DNA of 5,563 nucleotides from positions 1 to 5,563 of the forward strand of contig JASLJL010000495.1 in assembly GCA_030152405.1 (NCBI GenBank), read 5' to 3'. This stretch comes from Gordonia sp. (in: high G+C Gram-positive bacteria). GTDB lineage: Bacteria; Actinomycetota; Actinomycetes; Mycobacteriales; Mycobacteriaceae. Positions within the stretch are counted from its first letter, which is position 1; each line of letters begins with the position of its first letter. Shown piece by piece: positions 5,172 to 5,563 of this stretch. Both the position numbers and the translations under genes were made by a program. The notes beneath the pieces were generated by a model that worked only from the letters and a program-made list of their open reading frames with translations, did not search any database and was not told the origin of the DNA.

Positions 5172-5563
5172 TCAGCGCCAGAGCCAGAAGGTGACGTTCG
5201 GCCGCGAACCGATGTACCCGTAGCCGAGGTAGACGCCGTTCGGGAGCCTGCGGAGTTCATCGTGCGCGAAACCCAGCCCACTGCGGGCGTAGTCGATCCG
5301 GATCACCGGCCGACCGTCTTTGACGGAGCGACCGTAGTAGACGGACGCCGGCAGCGCTTCCCCGCCGAAGACCCGATTGGTGAGACTTCCCCGGTAGAAG
5401 TGCTTGCCCGCCCAGACTGACCCCAGCGCCGACGAGGCTCCGGGGTTCGGTCCGCCGATCGGGCGGGTCTGCCCGTCGTAGACGCCGATCGGCATGCGGC
5501 CCGCGTCCGCCGACCGGAACAGCCGATCGATCGCGCCCTGACTGCAGGTGGCGCGCAGCGCCG
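5172..5563 (-). CDS. Protein of unknown function (C-terminal 129 residues; start beyond window)
   Basis: The frame is open from the right edge to a TGA at 5174-5172. The first in-frame Met (5495) is probably internal, because the 22 codons before it (including TCSQGAIDRLFRSADAGR) read as natural protein. I do not recognise a named family. Visible features are MPIGVYDGQTRP, the aromatic segment VWAGKHFYRG, then PASVYYGRS, VIRIDYARSGLGF, HDELRRLPNGVYLGYGYIG and the end VTFWLWR. The alternation of aromatic and hydrophobic residues suggests a small beta-rich fold. The order (Pro-x-Gly-x5-Gly, W-x-GK-x-F, I-x-x-DY, DE-x-R, G-x-YLG, terminal F-x-x) resembles an uncharacterised bacterial family I recall only vaguely. 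It is convergent with the epoxide hydrolase, with 4 bases between the stops, so it is not in that operon. No membrane helix is seen. Confidence 0.75.
   Translation of the reverse strand, partial: ALRATCSQGAIDRLFRSADAGRMPIGVYDGQTRPIGGPNPGASSALGSVWAGKHFYRGSLTNRVFGGEALPASVYYGRSVKDGRPVIRIDYARSGLGFAHDELRRLPNGVYLGYGYIGSRPNVTFWLWR

Noticed and set aside
4193..5281. Long minus-strand open frame opposite the epoxide hydrolase
   Set aside because: It overlaps both a conserved plus-strand enzyme and the unknown minus-strand gene in another frame, with no recognisable motif.

Overview
The window reads as ordinary chromosomal DNA of a high-GC actinobacterium, most likely of the order Mycobacteriales (Gordonia, Rhodococcus, Williamsia or Mycobacterium type). 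This is inferred from the strong G/C bias at third codon positions, the protein families, and a TetR-type operator resembling the KstR boxes of that order. The genus cannot be fixed from the sequence. I see no rRNA, tRNA, CRISPR array, insertion sequence or phage gene.

Layout, left to right. (1) Bases 1-1262, minus strand: pntA, the alpha subunit of proton-translocating NAD(P) transhydrogenase, cut by the left edge just after its first membrane helix begins. (2) Bases 1263-1524: a 262-base gap with the pntA ribosome binding site and a pair of 9-base direct repeats (AAACGTGGG), but no convincing promoter or terminator. (3) Bases 1525-2982, minus strand: a 485-residue FAD-dependent oxidoreductase of the fumarate reductase / 3-ketosteroid dehydrogenase superfamily. 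(4) Bases 2983-3095: a 113-base divergent control region. It carries a perfect 16-base palindrome matching the KstR pattern TnnAACnnGTTnnA, a possible leaderless promoter for the FAD gene, and two successive hairpins. The second hairpin buries the Shine-Dalgarno sequence of the rightward gene. (5) Bases 3096-4214, plus strand: an Old Yellow Enzyme family FMN ene-reductase. (6) Bases 4211-5167, plus strand: an alpha/beta-hydrolase-fold epoxide hydrolase with a complete set of catalytic residues. Its TTG start overlaps the stop of the ene-reductase. (7) Bases 5172-5563, minus strand: the C-terminal 129 residues of a conserved-looking protein of unknown function, convergent with the hydrolase with only 4 bases between the stop codons.

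The most interesting unit is 1525-5167. A flavin dehydrogenase diverges from a two-gene ene-reductase/epoxide hydrolase operon, with one symmetrical operator between them. If the operator binds KstR or a related TetR repressor, the three enzymes form a small catabolic satellite module. It would act on an unsaturated, epoxidised, probably hydrophobic substrate such as a sterol, terpenoid or xenobiotic. The substrate is inference; the enzyme families and the palindrome are seen directly. The transhydrogenase gene is probably unrelated, although it could help balance NADPH/NADH for the reductase.
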